Positions 1 through 11,627 are shown, counted from the first letter of the stretch. The stretch is DNA of 64,000 bases from Mesostigma viride (GCA_009746045.1 RPFO01000041.1:10000065-10064064), one strand, 5' to 3'. The notes: a model not told the origin generated them from the letters alone. Numbers and translations: made by a program.

Positions 1-482
1 CAGGGTCTTGCAGTGGCGGTGAAGGCTGTTAGGAGTCAGCCAGCTGAGGGTCCTCAAGGTCAGGAGCCCATAGCTGAGGACCTGTTGATAATCCCAACCA
101 CCTTTGATCCAAGGCAGTTAGGGGTAAACAGGTACCAGATAGCTGCTCACAGTCCTATTCCCTGGCGCCAGTTAGTCGAGATGATGCAAAGCCCCAAGAT
201 GGCTAAGGCATGGACTCTTGGCTTTGTTGCTTCTGGGCATGAGTGGATAGTTTCCAACTGTGCAGAACCTGTGGATGAGCTGCCAGAAGTTCACCAGCTG
301 CTCAGATTGATGTTTGTCCTCAAGCTCAAGGAGGTAGATGGTGTCCAGGTGCCACATGTCAGACCAGTTGTAACCGAATATCATGGCACTGGCCAGTTGT
401 TAGATGAGGAGCTCTATACTCCAGGGATGCTGCATGACACGTGGAGGATTCTGCTGTGTATATTTCTGTCTTTTCTGGTTAA
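1..482 (+). pseudogene. A1 pol, protease tail to RT start
   Basis: Open in frame 1 from the window edge. It reads from just after the protease domain into the N-terminal part of a copia-type reverse transcriptase, with the block KLKEVDGVQVPHVRPVV. It ends at the TTAA where P1 is inserted. The same frame resumes at 3958 with KGVPYSS and the motif DFKRAFLKGD. It is almost identical to the corresponding segment of A2, A3 and A4. The ORF crossing position 482 is a chimera with P1 sequence. Confidence 0.85.
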
Positions 483-1254
483 CCCATAGTCCGCTGACCC
501 ATTTTTGGCACTTTCATACCCCTGAAAATGAAAAAAATCATAAATCACAGGCCACAACTCCAAATACCCCCAACCAAGATGCTAGTAGTATCTACACTTC
601 AAGGGCTTTTAGAATATGCAATAATACCATGGCTTTATCAAAGCATTTGGATGATAGCTCTAGTCAAAGTTGGCCAAAAGACGATTTTTTTTCCCCAAGG
701 AAAAGTTTACCCCCCCCTTTTTTCCCAGGGAGGGTAGGGAACCTCAATACCAACATTGTACAACTTAGTTGGATAGTCCAATGGGGGTTTCCTTGGGTCA
801 GACCACCCGGATAACCCATTACCCCTATATTACGTGCTCATATATGTGTGTGGGTTACGCGCGTGAAAACAGCTATCTATGACATGCAACACGATAATGC
901 ATTATAGCAAGCTATAAAAGGCTGCCAAAATTGCTGGAATACAAACACGATGAGTGCATCTAGAGCACTTTTTCCAACCATGGGTTGGGTATCAGCCATC
1001 CAGGATTGATGGGCAGCTAGTGCGTTGCTGCTATGGTAGGACACTCATTCGCGTTGCCGGGGGGGGATCAGTGGCGGTAGTGCGGCTCACGACCGCATGT
1101 TGGAGCTTCAAGCGTTTCACGAGGACGGCATCTTCATTTTCAGTTGCACCATGGTAGCAACTGGACGGCATGCTACGAGCATGTGGTTAAGGGGGGTGTT
1201 GAGATTCCACCTACCCAGACATCTTTTGCATTGTGCCCATGTGGCTAAGGGGGG

Positions 1255-2034
1255 TGTTATGGATATTATATCCACCTGACCACAATGTATCCCAGCCTGA
1301 TTTATTTCTTGTTGGATTTATTCCATATGGACTGGGAATTTGATAGCTATGATGAGCTAGATGGAACAGGCTCAATGAGCTGATCAATATTCATGTGCCA
1401 TAGTCCTATACTTGGACATGGATGACTTGTACCCTGAGTCAGCCTAGTAGCATCACCTATTTGATTGACAAGTGGTGCTATGGCCTAGTGGACAAGTGTT
1501 TGGTCCATGAGCTGACAAGTGTTGCATGAAAGCTCATGATGACACATGTTATGACTTACATGATGACAAGTGGGTAGACTCATTGCATGACACTTGTCAC
1601 TCCAAGGAGAAGAGATGTGTCACTTTATTAATCATGTTATGTGGTGTTATGGATATTATATCCACCTGACCATAATGTATCCCAGCCTGATTTATTTCTT
1701 GTTGGATTTATTCCATATGGACTGGGAATTTGATAGCTATGATGAGCTAGATGGAACAGGCTCAATGAGCTGATCAATATTCATGTGCCATAGTCCTATA
1801 CTTGGACATGGATGACTTGTACCCTGAGTCAGCCTAGTAGCATCACCTATTTGATTGACAAGTGGTGCTATGGCCTAGTGGACAAGTGTTTGGTCCATGA
1901 GCTGACAAGTGTTGCATGAAAGCTCATGATGACACATGTTATGACTTACATGATGACAAGTGGGTAGACTCATTGCATGACACTTGTCACTCCAAGGAGA
2001 AGAGATGTGTCACTTTATTAATCATGTTATGTGG
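1255..2034. repeat. 390-bp tandem duplication at LTR start
   Basis: Two copies of 390 bp that begin exactly at the LTR 5' terminus. I see one difference in the first 40 bases (CACAATG versus CATAATG) and no others on reading through. The near identity implies a recent event. Confidence 0.9.
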
Positions 2035-2244
2035 CACATTATTATGTAGACACTTGGCATCTAGCTATTATGCCAGCTCTTTGGATCATGTCTAGAATGT
2101 TCTAGGAATGTTCTAAGAATATGCCAGGAACATTCCTGGAATATGCTGAGAATATGCTAGGAATATGCTAGGAATATGCTAGGATGTTTCTACAAGCTTC
2201 TGTGATGATGTCATTGCTGATGTCATCCTTCCTAGCCTAAAAGG

Positions 2245-2252
2245 TATAAAAG
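2245..2252 (+). promoter_or_regulatory. TATA box of D LTR
   Basis: TATAAAAG about 80 bp before an AATAAA (2323-2328) and 212 bp before the LTR end, a normal U3/R arrangement for a copia LTR. Confidence 0.6.
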
Positions 2253-2456
2253 GAAACTGCCCCCTAAGGGCAGGTACCTCCATTCAACCTCCATTCAAGC
2301 TCTTCTCCAACTATTATATTCTAATAAAGCCATTTATTCTTCCACGTAAATTGTCTTCAACCTCTCTTTCTTTCAGCACCTGCAAGGTGTGTGGGTAGCA
2401 AGGCCAAGCACAAGGCATTGTGTAAAACCCATTAGTCTCCTCTCCCAATTCAAACA

Positions 2457-2468
2457 TGGTATCGGAGG
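2457..2468 (+). other. D primer-binding site
   Basis: TGGTATCGGAGG directly after the LTR. It resembles the initiator-Met tRNA 3'-end complement typical of plant copia elements. Confidence 0.75.
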
Positions 2469-2539
2469 TTTGTTACTGAGGAACAAGAAGACCACTGTGA
2501 ACCCAGAGACATCCAGTTCCATTGGCGACTGAAGACACC

Positions 2540-3124
2540 ATGGCTACCAAGGAAGCGTGCTACAAGCAATTCCGGGCAACAAGCAAGTCCATCACAACGT
2601 TTGATGGGCGGTCTCTGAGGAAATGGGAAGAAATCAAGGCTGTGTTGAAGGCCTTAGCATCGGCCTATTATTGTGACCTGGTCAAGGTCCTAACTGGAGA
2701 GGAGGATTCGCTAAAGGAGGTCAAGACTGCGCTGCTGGAGGCGGAGGAGCTACTGCACGGAAGGCGTTCTGCTCAAGCAAAGAAGGAGGGCTCCCCTAAC
2801 GGCCAGGTTCTCCACACTACTACGAAGAAAAGTGGAGGAAAGAGGCGGTGCAATTACTGCAAGAAGGCCGGGCACGTGGACACCCAGTGCTGGGAGAAGC
2901 ATCCGGAGCTGAAGCAAGAACGCAAGAACAAGGCAACGCGACGGAACCAAGCGAGAAAGGAGCACTCACCAGGTGCCAGCGAGGCGCGTATCACCGAGGA
3001 GGCTGTGGAGCGGTCCGGCTTCGTCTTCGCCACCATCGCCGAGTCGCCATCGCCGTCGGATGCTGCTGCACTCATCGTGAGCACGAGATGCCTACCTGCA
3101 CTAACGGAATGCCATACTCCATAG
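2540..3124 (+). pseudogene. D gag, shortened
   Basis: The ATG at 2540 is in a good context (CACCATGGCT), 72 bp after the primer site; an in-frame alternative start lies at 2522. The product has an N-terminal block FDGRSLRKWEEIKAVL, typical of the UBN2/copia gag N-terminus. A basic stretch follows and then a CCHC zinc knuckle (C-X2-C-X4-H-X4-C, beginning CNYCKKAGH) near residues 103-116. The central part of a normal copia gag is missing, so it appears internally deleted. The frame runs to a stop at 3124 with no protease following. Confidence 0.65.
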
Positions 3125-3957
3125 AAATGCCATAGACTGGGCACTTTCAGGGCTAAATTCACTCTCTACAACAGGCATGGAAGCTTGCTGAAATATGCAT
3201 GGATAAAATCGTCATATATAATGCATGGGAGGCGTATTCGGCTGCAAACAACACGCAGATACGTTGTCGTACCTAGCTCGTTCATGTCCTGCCCGGATTC
3301 CGCTGGCCGGGACCACCATATCTCACACATACCGTTGCTCTATGGGCACAGACAACCATAGCCGCAACATGCATGCATCCTTTATGATTCCCAGGTTGAT
3401 GTTCCGCTCAAAGATGACCTATAAACGTGTCCGCATTCCCAGCAAATGCTCCAGCGGACATCCCGTAGCAAACCTGGATGCTTCGGCTGGCGCAGACTGC
3501 CCGGCCATGAGGAGAAAATCGAAATATGACATGCCATTACTCATCTGGTACTGGCGACCAAGAAATCAGTGATTTCCTACCTGTATTTTCCCAATGGTAT
3601 ACATCTGGCCACTCCTAACCTACGAAAAGCACGCATCATCATTCTGAGCAACATTCTGAACCGTTACCAGCCGCGAGACGAAAATTTCGTTGATAACGGC
3701 ACGCTGGCAACCATATCTAGTTACGCGCGCGCGCGAGTGAAAATTTCCCGCCAAAGTCACGTGATACTTTCTCAATGCACGTTGTATTTACCAGGCTATG
3801 GCGAATATACCCCCCAAACCTATGCATCATCTTCGTCCCTAAGTGTTCCCAGACCCACCGGACAACTTCCCTCCGTCACGGGTGGCGCGGCGCTCCAGGA
3901 ATTACGTGGTTTATTACGTTAAGTGCATGCGATCACATGCAGTTTTCGGACTATTGG

Positions 3958-5225
3958 TTAAGGGTGTGCCCTATAGCTCTGAGCTAATTGATTTCAAGAG
4001 GGCTTTTCTCAAGGGTGACCAAGATCAGGCTAGGCAGACTTGGAGAGATATCCCTCCTTTCTTTGTGACTGTACCTGCTGTATGGAGAGCAGAGATAAAG
4101 GCCAGGTACCTGAGAATTCTGAAAGGGTTGGAAGGTCTCAGGTCCAGTCCCATTATCTGGAGAAAGAGCCTAGAGAAATTCTTGAAGAATACTTGTGGGT
4201 TTTCTGTGTCTCCAGTGGATCCCTGTTTGTTCCAAGGGTCCCACAATGGCCTTCCTGTCTTTGCCTCCCTGCATGGTGATGACCTGCATCTCATAGGTCC
4301 ACCAGACTGGGTTGAGGCTGTTTTGGCCAAGATCCAGAAGCGGTTTGAGCTGGGTAAGATACAGCACATGGTGGAAAATGAGCCTATGGTCTTCTGTGGC
4401 ATGCAGGCTACGTTGTTCCAAGCCAAGGGCTCGTGGTTCATCAGGATGGAGGGTGGTAAGGACTACCCACAGCAGATTATAGATGCATTGCAGGAGCCCA
4501 TCACGCAGGCTAGGTGTGCTACCATCAGGGGCATGCTGGCATGGCTTGCAAGTATATGTGCCCCTGACTTGCTGGTTTTGAGTCGACTTACTGATTCCCA
4601 GCTGGTTGAGGTGGGTGCTGAGAGTGTGGTGCAGGCTGTCATGATGTCTCCCCCTCTTATACTGGGTCCTGTGGATCTGTACAAGCCCCTTGACATGGTT
4701 CTTTATGTGGACAGTTCTATGGATAATAGGAAGGTCACAGAGGTCAGGGGCAGGGCAGCAGCATTAGTTACCCTGGAGCAAGATCACACCTCACTTGTTA
4801 CCTGGTACAGTCGGTTGCAGAACAGGGTTACACCCAGCAGTGATATTGCTGAGTGCAGGGCAATCTGTGAAGGGCTGCATACTGCTCTTTACTTGAGGGA
4901 GCTCTTCTACCAGCTATGTCAAGTGGCTTCCTGTAGGTTGCAGCTGCACACACTGGTGAGGACTGATAGCATGGGCATGGTGCAATTTGTGCACAGGCAG
5001 CTGGCCAGGAGCAGGGACCTTGACTACTTGTTGCTCAAGGAGATGTCCTACCTAGCTCACATTGAACATGTGCCTGGTGTGGACAACCCTGCAGATGCCC
5101 TCACCAAGCTGGAGGAGAAGGCGGAGAGGCAGTACCCCTGCTCCGTGGGCTCATGGACCCCTTACACGGGCGGCCATAGAGACCAGGCCTTGCTTCAGCT
5201 TGGGTGTCCCCAGTGGGCTGCTTGA
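3958..5225 (+). pseudogene. A1 pol, RT and RNase H
   Basis: Continuation of A1 pol after P1. Copia-type reverse transcriptase: DFKRAFLKGD holds the first catalytic Asp, and SLHGDDLHLIG holds the catalytic Asp pair with HG in place of the usual YV. RNase H follows, with YVDSSMDNRKVTE, an ECRAICEG Glu and RTDSMG Asp, then a copia tail ending PADALTKLEEK. Compared with A2, one C is missing from a C-run near 5134; this shifts the last 30 codons and moves the stop to 5225 from about 5176. Confidence 0.85.
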
Positions 5226-5639
5226 CCAAAGTACCAAGTGGTGACTGGTGCTTACTGGTTGACAGCCGGTCCTTCAGGGTTAGGTACACCCTCCTGGACA
5301 GGAGTTGGTGTGGAATGTCACTCCTACCAGCTGAGAATCATGCCTGGCCCTCCCCATGGGGTTCAGAAGAGTCGCCAGGACTTAAGTCGACGCCTTTGGC
5401 CTCAAACAGTTAGGCCATGCAAGGGCAACCCGAATGTTGGTTCTTACAGGTTGCTGTACATATGTTTTCTAGTGCTTCTTTCCAACCTGTTGCTAATAAA
5501 GAACCTGGTTGTGTGACCATGTGGGACATGGTTACCAGGGGGCCACATTCTGGGTTATATAATGCTTGAATAAAACATAATCATGTCATGTCATTCTCAT
5601 GTTGTTTTCATGATTGTAATGTTTCTCTTGTGTACAGTT

Positions 5640-5690
5640 CCAGGTCACCTATAAACCTGGAGGTTGGGGTGGGGTTCAATTCCCCAGCAG
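5640..5690 (+). other. tRNA-like fold in A1 3' region
   Basis: CCAGG and CCTGG can pair as an anticodon-type stem, followed by a T-arm-like hairpin with a GGGG/CCCC stem around TTCAATT. The same arrangement with different loop bases is present in family B (23909-23963). The acceptor and D arms are not evident. Confidence 0.5.
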
Positions 5691-5870
5691 AGCCACAGCC
5701 TGGCATGAGTGATTCCTGGGCTTAACACCCAGTGAAGACATGGGCTCCCCAATAAGGCAGTATTTGTATAGGTGCTACCTGAGTCTCTTTGAGCATACAA
5801 GGGAAAGGCTGGCCAAGGCGGGCGCCATAAGAACGGGCGCCTGTGATAACTGTGAAAGATCAGGAACTCA

Positions 5871-5880
5871 CAATAATACG
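5871..5880 (+). other. 3' complement of post-LTR site (A1)
   Basis: CAATAATACG, a one-mismatch complement of the CGTACTATTG that follows 5' LTRs in families A and B. It is preceded by AGGAACTCA, which also occurs near the LTR end. Confidence 0.5.
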
Positions 5881-6194
5881 TTCTTGGCATCCTGTAATCC
5901 CAGCCATTGGACTAGGTAATGTGCCTTGACTTTAATCTAGCACCAAGTTCCCAAGGAAAGGTTGGGAGCTGACCAAGGGGTCAGGGGATAACCTGGGGTG
6001 ACCTCTGATTCACTGGCCAGTACACCTAGCCTGGTCCAAGGGCAGATATGTTGTTACCCAAAGGAGGCAGGAACCTGGGCCCTCAAAGGTCTGATCAACC
6101 TCAAGGGACCAAGCGGTCAGACTGTGGCTGAGTGGGCACAAGCAAGGTTAGGCTTGTTTCAAGCTGGTCCAGCTCCAAAAGAAGAAAGGGTTGG

Positions 6195-6403
6195 AGTTAG
6201 CATTTTGGGCAACCAATATGCTAAGTGGATGCAGTTTGGAAAGACCTTTCCAACGCCGTGCTGACCGCCTGAAACAGACAAGGGACGAGAAAGATATGAG
6301 GTCCCGAAGTCCTAGCCGTCCGTGGCCGACTAGGGTACAGTCCTCTGGTATAGTGGACAGGACACGTGGCAGGCCGTGCCTGCACAGGCTTAGCCTGACT
6401 ATC
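6195..6403 (+). repeat. A1 3' LTR, first part
   Basis: Starts AGTTAGCATTTTGG; the first 30 bases form a hairpin (TTAGCATTTTGG with CCAATATGCTAA). It is cut after GACTATC by the insertion of A2 and resumes at 14860 after a CTATC duplication. Confidence 0.9.
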
Positions 6404-7050
6404 AGTTAGCGAGCAGCCAGAACTGTGAGTTCCTGGTCTCTCACGCCACACAACGGGATGAGCCAAAGTTGCAAGGCAGCAACCTTTTAACCCGTGCACC
6501 AAGCCACGACCACGGTGAGCGGTTCCACGTCCAATGTGGGAGCCTCGGTTCGTGCTTGCCAAGATAGCTGGTCATCCCCCATGACCAAGCTATATCCTTT
6601 GCGTTGTTCCTCGTTCCCATCGGCGTGACGAGGCACGTGCAGGCAGGCAAGCAAATCCTCAACGTCCACTGGCATCAGTGCAGAGCCAGGACGAACTGGA
6701 TTTGCCTAGACTCTGCAACCTAGGAAGTACAGGACCTGTCACAAGCCTGCAAGGCCTAGTATCCTTGCAGACCTGTGCCAGTCCTGTAGTCCACCAGTCA
6801 CAGGCTGCTGCTCCTCTGGTCTACGTGGACCACAGTCACGTGATAGTCAGGCTAAGCCTGTGCAGGCACGGCCTGCCACGTGTCCTGTCCACTATACCAG
6901 AGGACTGTACCCTAGTCGGCCACGGACGGCTAGGACTTCGGGACCTCATATCTTTCTCGTCCCTTGTCTGTTTCAGGCGGTCAGCACGGCGTTGGAAAGG
7001 TCTTTCCAAACTGCATCCACTTAGCATATTGGTTGCCCAAAATGCTAACT
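6404..7050 (-). repeat. A2 3' LTR
   Basis: 647 bp. On the minus strand it starts AGTTAGCATTTTGGG and ends GCTCGCTAACT, so its ends are AGTTAG...CTAACT and not TG...CA. Positions 6841-7050 form the inverted partner of 6195-6404. Confidence 0.92.
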
Positions 7051-8060
7051 CCAACCCTTTCTTCTTTTGGAGCTGGACCAGCTTGAAACAAACCTAACCT
7101 TGCTTGTGCCCACTCAGCCACAGACCGCTTGGTCCCTTGAGGTTGATCAGACCTTTGAGGGCCCAGGTTCCTGCCTCCTTTGGGTAACAACATATCTGCC
7201 CTTGGACCAGGCTAGGTGTACTGGCCAGTGAATCAGAGGTCACCCCAGGTTATCCCCTGACCCCTTGGTCAGCTCCCAACCTTTCCTTGGGAACTTGGTG
7301 CTAGATTAAAGTCAAGGCACATTACCTAGTCCAATGGCTGGGATTACAGGATGCCAAGAACGTACTATTGTGAGTTCCTGATCTTTCACAGTTATCACAG
7401 GCGCCCGTTCTTATGGCGCCCGCCTTGGCCAGCCTTTCCCTTTTATGCTCAAAGAGACTCAGGTAGCACCTATACAAATACTGCCTCATTGGGGAGCCCA
7501 TGTCTTCACTGGGTGTTAAGCCCAGGAATCACTCATGCCAGGCTGTGGCTCTGCTGGGGAATTGAACCCCACCCCAACCTCCAGGTTTATAGGTGACCTG
7601 GAACTTTACACAAGAGAAACATTACAACCATGGAACAACATGAGAATGACATGACATGATTATGTTTTATTCAAGCATTATATAACCCAGAATGTGGCCC
7701 CCTGGCAACCATGTTCCACATGGTCACACAACCAGGTTCTTTATTAGCAACAGGTTGGAAACAAGCACTAGAAAACATATGTACAGCAACCTGTAAGAAC
7801 CAACATTCGGGTTGCCCTTGCATGGCCTAACTGTTTGAGGCCAAAGGCGTCGACTTAAGTCCTGGCGACTCTTCTGAACCCCATGGGGAGGGCCAGGCAT
7901 GATTCTCAGCTGGTAGGAGTGACATTCCACACCAACTCCTGTCCAGGAGGGTGTACCTAACCCTGAAGGACCGGCTGTCAACCAGTAAGCACCAGTCACC
8001 ACTTGGTACTTTGGTCAAGCAGCCCACTGGGGGCACCCAAGCTGAAGCAAGGCCTGGTCT
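7051..8060 (-). other. A2 3' untranslated region
   Basis: Inverted copy of the A1 3' region. It carries the tRNA-like fold at 7557-7612 and an exact 10-base complement of the post-LTR sequence at 7361-7370. No conserved reading frame. Confidence 0.7.
7361..7370 (-). other. 3' complement of post-LTR site (A2)
   Basis: On the minus strand it reads CAATAGTACG, an exact complement of CGTACTATTG found next to the A2 5' LTR (14196-14205). Confidence 0.6.
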
Positions 8061-11000
8061 CTATGGCCGCCCGTGTAAGGGGTCCATGAGCCCACGGAGC
8101 AGGGGGTACTGCCTCTCCGCCTTCTCCTCCAGCTTGGTGAGGGCATCTGCAGGGTTGTCCACACCAGGCACATGTTCAATGTGAGCTAGGTAGGACATCT
8201 CCTTGAGCAACAAGTAGTCAAGGTCCCTGCTCCTGGCCAGCTGCCTGTGCACAAATTGCACCATGCCCATGCTATCAGTCCTCACCAGTGTGTGCAGCTG
8301 CAACCTACAGGAAGCCACTTGACATAGCTGGTAGAAGAGCTCCCTCAAGTAAAGAGCAGTATGCAGCCCTTCACAGATTGCCCTGCACTCAGCAATATCA
8401 CTGCTGGGTGTAACCCTGTTCTGCAACCGACTGTACCAGGTAACAAGTGAGGTGTGATCTTGCTCCAGGGTAACTAATGCTGCTGCCCGGCCCCTGACCT
8501 CTGTGACCTTCCTATTGTCCATAGAACTGTCCACATAGAGAACCATGTCAAGGGGCTTGTACAAATCCACAGGACCCAGTATGAGAGGGGGAGACATCAT
8601 GACAGCCTGCACCACACTCTCAGCACCCACCTCAACCAGCTGGGAATCAGTAAGTCGACTCAGAACCAGCAAGTCAGGGGCACATATACTTGCAAGCCAT
8701 GCCAGCATGCCCCTGATGGTAGCACACCTAGCCTGCGTGATGGGCTCCTGCAATGCATCTACAATCTGCTGTGGGTAGTCCTTACCACCCTCCATCCTGA
8801 TGAACCACGAGCCCTTGGCTTGGAACAACGTAGCCTGCATGCCACAGAAGACCATAGGCTCATTCTCCACCATGTGCTGTATCTTACCCAGCTCAAACCG
8901 CTTCTGGATCTTAGCCAAGACAGCCTCAACCCAGTCTGGTGGACCTATGAGATGCAGGTCATCACCATGCAGTGAGGCAAAGACAGGAAGGCCATTGTAG
9001 GACCCTTGGAACAAACAGGGATCCACTGGAGACACAGAACCCACAAGTATTCTTCAAGAATTTCTCTAGGCTCTTTCTCCAGATAATGGGACTGGACCTG
9101 AGACCTTCCAACCCTTTCAGAATTCTCAGGTACCTGGCCTTTATCTCTGCTCTCCATACAGCAGGTACAGTCACAAAGAAAGGAGGGATATCTCTCCAAG
9201 TCTGCCTAGCCTGATCTTGGTCACCCTTGAGAAAAGCCCTCTTGAAATCAATCAGCACAGAGCTATAGGGCACACCCTTAACCAGAAAAGACAGAAATAT
9301 ACACAGCAGAATCCTCCACGTGTCATGCAGCATCCCTGGAGTATAGAGCTCCTCATCTAACAACTGGCCAGTGCCATGATACTCGGTTACAACTGGTCTG
9401 ACATGTGGCACCTGGACACCATCAACCTCCTTGAGCTTGAGGACAAACATCAATCTGAGCAGCTGGTGAACTTCTGGCAGCTCATCCACAGGTTCTGCAC
9501 AGTTGGAAACTATCCACTCATGCCCAGAAGCAACAAAGCCAAGAGTCCATGCCTTAGCCATCTTGGGGCTCTGCATCATCTCGACTAGCTGGCGCCAGGG
9601 AATAGGACTGTGAGCAGCTATCTGGTACCTGTTTACCCCTAACTGCCTTGGATCAAAGGTGGTTGGGATTATCAACAAGTCCTCAGCTATGGGCTCCTGA
9701 CTCTGAGGACCCTCAGCTGGCTGACTCCTAACAGCCTTCACCGCCACTGCAAGACCCTGGGAATAGTGATATCTTTCAAGGGGGAGGCTGCCCCTGCCTT
9801 CTAGTGCCAACTCATCAGAGGTCAAAGTAACCCCTGGCATGCACAAGAAGTTCTGTCCCAGAATGGCAGGCCCCTTATAGCCCTCTACCACACAGAACGT
9901 GGTGGGCACCCCTAAGATAGGCACACTCACTTCCCCAAGGATCTTCATGGACACCTTTCCTGAGAAATCAGACACAGCAAGGCAACTGGGATGGGACATC
10001 TGTAAGCCTACAGCATCCTCTTCCCTGATGACAGACACCTGTGAGTTGGTATCTACCTCCATTGTAGCTGCCCAGCACGACCCCCACCCCGTGAGCTTGG
10101 ATACCTTGGGATCATGTTTGCTGCGCATGAGTGCTCGGATGACGTCCGCCATGAGAGGCCCCCGGGCCTTAGGTGGCTGCCCCGTCCCCTCTGGCCTTGT
10201 GACAGTTGCTTCAGCAGCCTCCTCCTGCTCGTCATCTTCCAGCAGGGACAGACCATCATCCACCACCAGAGGATTGTTAGCTGCTGCTGCCTGGCTCTGG
10301 CCTGGCTCCTCAACCCAGCTGGGAGGGCCTGGCCCGTCTGCAGGCCAGATTGCATGTGGCCTTCTTTCCTTGACATGAGCCCAGGACAACCTGTACACGT
10401 GCCTTGGATCCTTTTCCAAAGCCACCAGGCAAGATCTGTTAGCTTCTTCCACACGAGTGACAACCCCATCCTGCCACTTCCCCCGCTTGCCTGGAATAGA
10501 TGGTTCCTTCCACATCCTGACCTTCAGCCCCACCTGAGGCCTCAGCACATTCCAGTTCTTGTCCTTACGTCTCAGCTGGGCAAATAACCTATCTGCCTTC
10601 CTAAGACTGGCCTGCACCACGTTCTCAGGCAACAAGCTATACTGCAGGGCCAGGGGAGAGACAGCCACACCATCAAAGTAATAGTTAACCCTGTGGTTCA
10701 GCTGCTCTTCTATCCCCTTACACCAGGCTGCCCTCTCTAAGGCAGATGCCACAAGTGGCACTGACTCTGCTGCTAGCACCACTGTCTTCACTTCACGTAT
10801 GGATCTCTCTACAGCCCCTTGCTGCCCATGACTCTCCCTGGGGACTACTACCAGCTTACAAGGCAGCTGGTCCTGATGCTTGAGCAAACAGTCAAACTGC
10901 AAGTCTGCCTGCACACTCTTGCACACCCCAAAGCCTGGGATCAGGGCCTTCATACCCAACAACAAGTGGTGCTCCTGCATACCAGGCAGAACGTCTATCA

Positions 11001-11627
11001 GCCTGTATCTGCTGAACCTGTCCACCCACCAATATATACAAGCCCCTGATATGCTGGATATCCATCTGGATGTCGCCACGCTCCCTAGCAGGCTCCCTAG
11101 CATGGGACTGAGGTGGGTGAACAGCATTCTCCTGGCAACCACAGTTCTCAGCAGCAGCCTGGCATGCCTCCCACAAAGGCTCCCTACCTAGCTTCCAAGC
11201 AAACATTGCTGCCTGCCCAGAATGCCCAAACATATGATGCAATCTATGGCCAGCCTCAGCATAGCTCAGCACTCTGTCAGTACTGACCTGGCGAGACGTC
11301 TGAACCGTGTGTGGGGACACATGATCCACTCCTGAGGTTCCAGGGCTTCCTGCAGGCCATCCTGACGCCCCAAGCCAGGTCCTGCACCCTGGACCGCTCC
11401 AGGCCCTTCCAGCAAGGTCCTTGGCCCTCCAGGCCAGCACCTGCTGGAGACCCACCACCTGCATGAGGCATAGGGAATTCAGCTGCAGCATTGTTATTGC
11501 AATCCAGTGGAAGAACAACATCTTTACACCCTTGGTGCTGCACAAGGGGCACACCCCCATCCTTATGTACATCCAACACACCTTCCCCAAGGGGTGATTG
11601 ACTATTTACAGGGGATGATGTAGCTAG
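8061..11627 (-). pseudogene. A2 pol: INT-PR-RT-RNase H
   Basis: In its own direction: an integrase zinc-binding block (LHHMFGH...NCGCQEN) near 11200-11130 and an integrase core with DIQ, QADLQFD and GAVERSIREVK. An aspartic-protease-like domain follows, with MEVDTNSQVSV near 10065-10030 and a flap ILGQNFL near 9870-9850. Then come a reverse transcriptase with DFKRAFLKGD and HGDDLHLIG, and RNase H ending PADALTKLEEK with the stop at 8061. The protease lies between integrase and RT. Frameshifts: two bases are missing near 9041 relative to A3, one shift lies near 11028, and others lie in the N-terminal part (about 11350-11450). Readthrough of the gag UGA at 11628 would enter this frame. Confidence 0.85.

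Larger units (their letters stand above)
1255..2456 (+). repeat. D LTR with internal duplication
   Basis: Starts TGTTATGG and ends CAAACA directly before a TGGTATC primer site, the usual copia arrangement. A TATAAAAG box lies at 2245-2252 and an AATAAA signal at 2323-2328. The first 390 bp of the LTR occur twice in tandem (1255-1644 and 1645-2034), so the LTR is about 1.2 kb instead of about 0.8 kb. Confidence 0.8.
1255..3124 (+). mobile_element. D: copia element fragment, LTR-PBS-gag
   Basis: A purine tract (AAGGGGGG) precedes an LTR (1255-2456), which is followed by a primer-binding site and a short gag. An LTR with a polypurine tract before it and a primer site after it is what remains when tandem elements share one LTR, or after recombination. 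No pol is present. The right boundary is not clear; the reading frame dissolves near 3120. Confidence 0.7.
483..3957. mobile_element. P1: TTAA-flanked piggyBac-like DNA element
   Basis: This 3475-bp insertion sits between two copies of TTAA (479-482 and 3958-3961) inside otherwise continuous A1 pol. The ends are short inverted repeats: CCCATAGTCCG on the left and CCAATAGTCCG read inward from the right. TTAA duplication plus CCC-type ends is the hallmark of the piggyBac superfamily. No transposase ORF is visible, so it is probably non-autonomous. A fragment of a copia element (D, 1255-3124) lies inside. The flanks 483-1190 and 3160-3957 hold no ORF I recognise. Confidence 0.75.
5226..6194 (+). 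other. A1 3' untranslated region
   Basis: About 0.97 kb between pol and the 3' LTR, unusually long for a copia-like element and conserved in A1, A2 and A4 (related in B). It contains two AATAAA signals (near 5495 and 5569), a tRNA-like fold (5640-5690), a GC-rich repeat GGGCGCC...GGGCGCC near 5820-5842, and a near-complement of the sequence that follows the 5' LTR (5871-5880). No coding frame persists between copies. Confidence 0.7.

Noticed and set aside
404-814. 136-codon ORF
   Set aside because: It starts in A1 pol in a different frame and runs into P1 sequence; chimeric and without domain content.
7335-7355. GGCTGGGATTACAGG resembles a primate Alu segment
   Set aside because: The match is very short and lies in the conserved 3' region of family A (also at 5895 in inverse and 55567). 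It is chance similarity.
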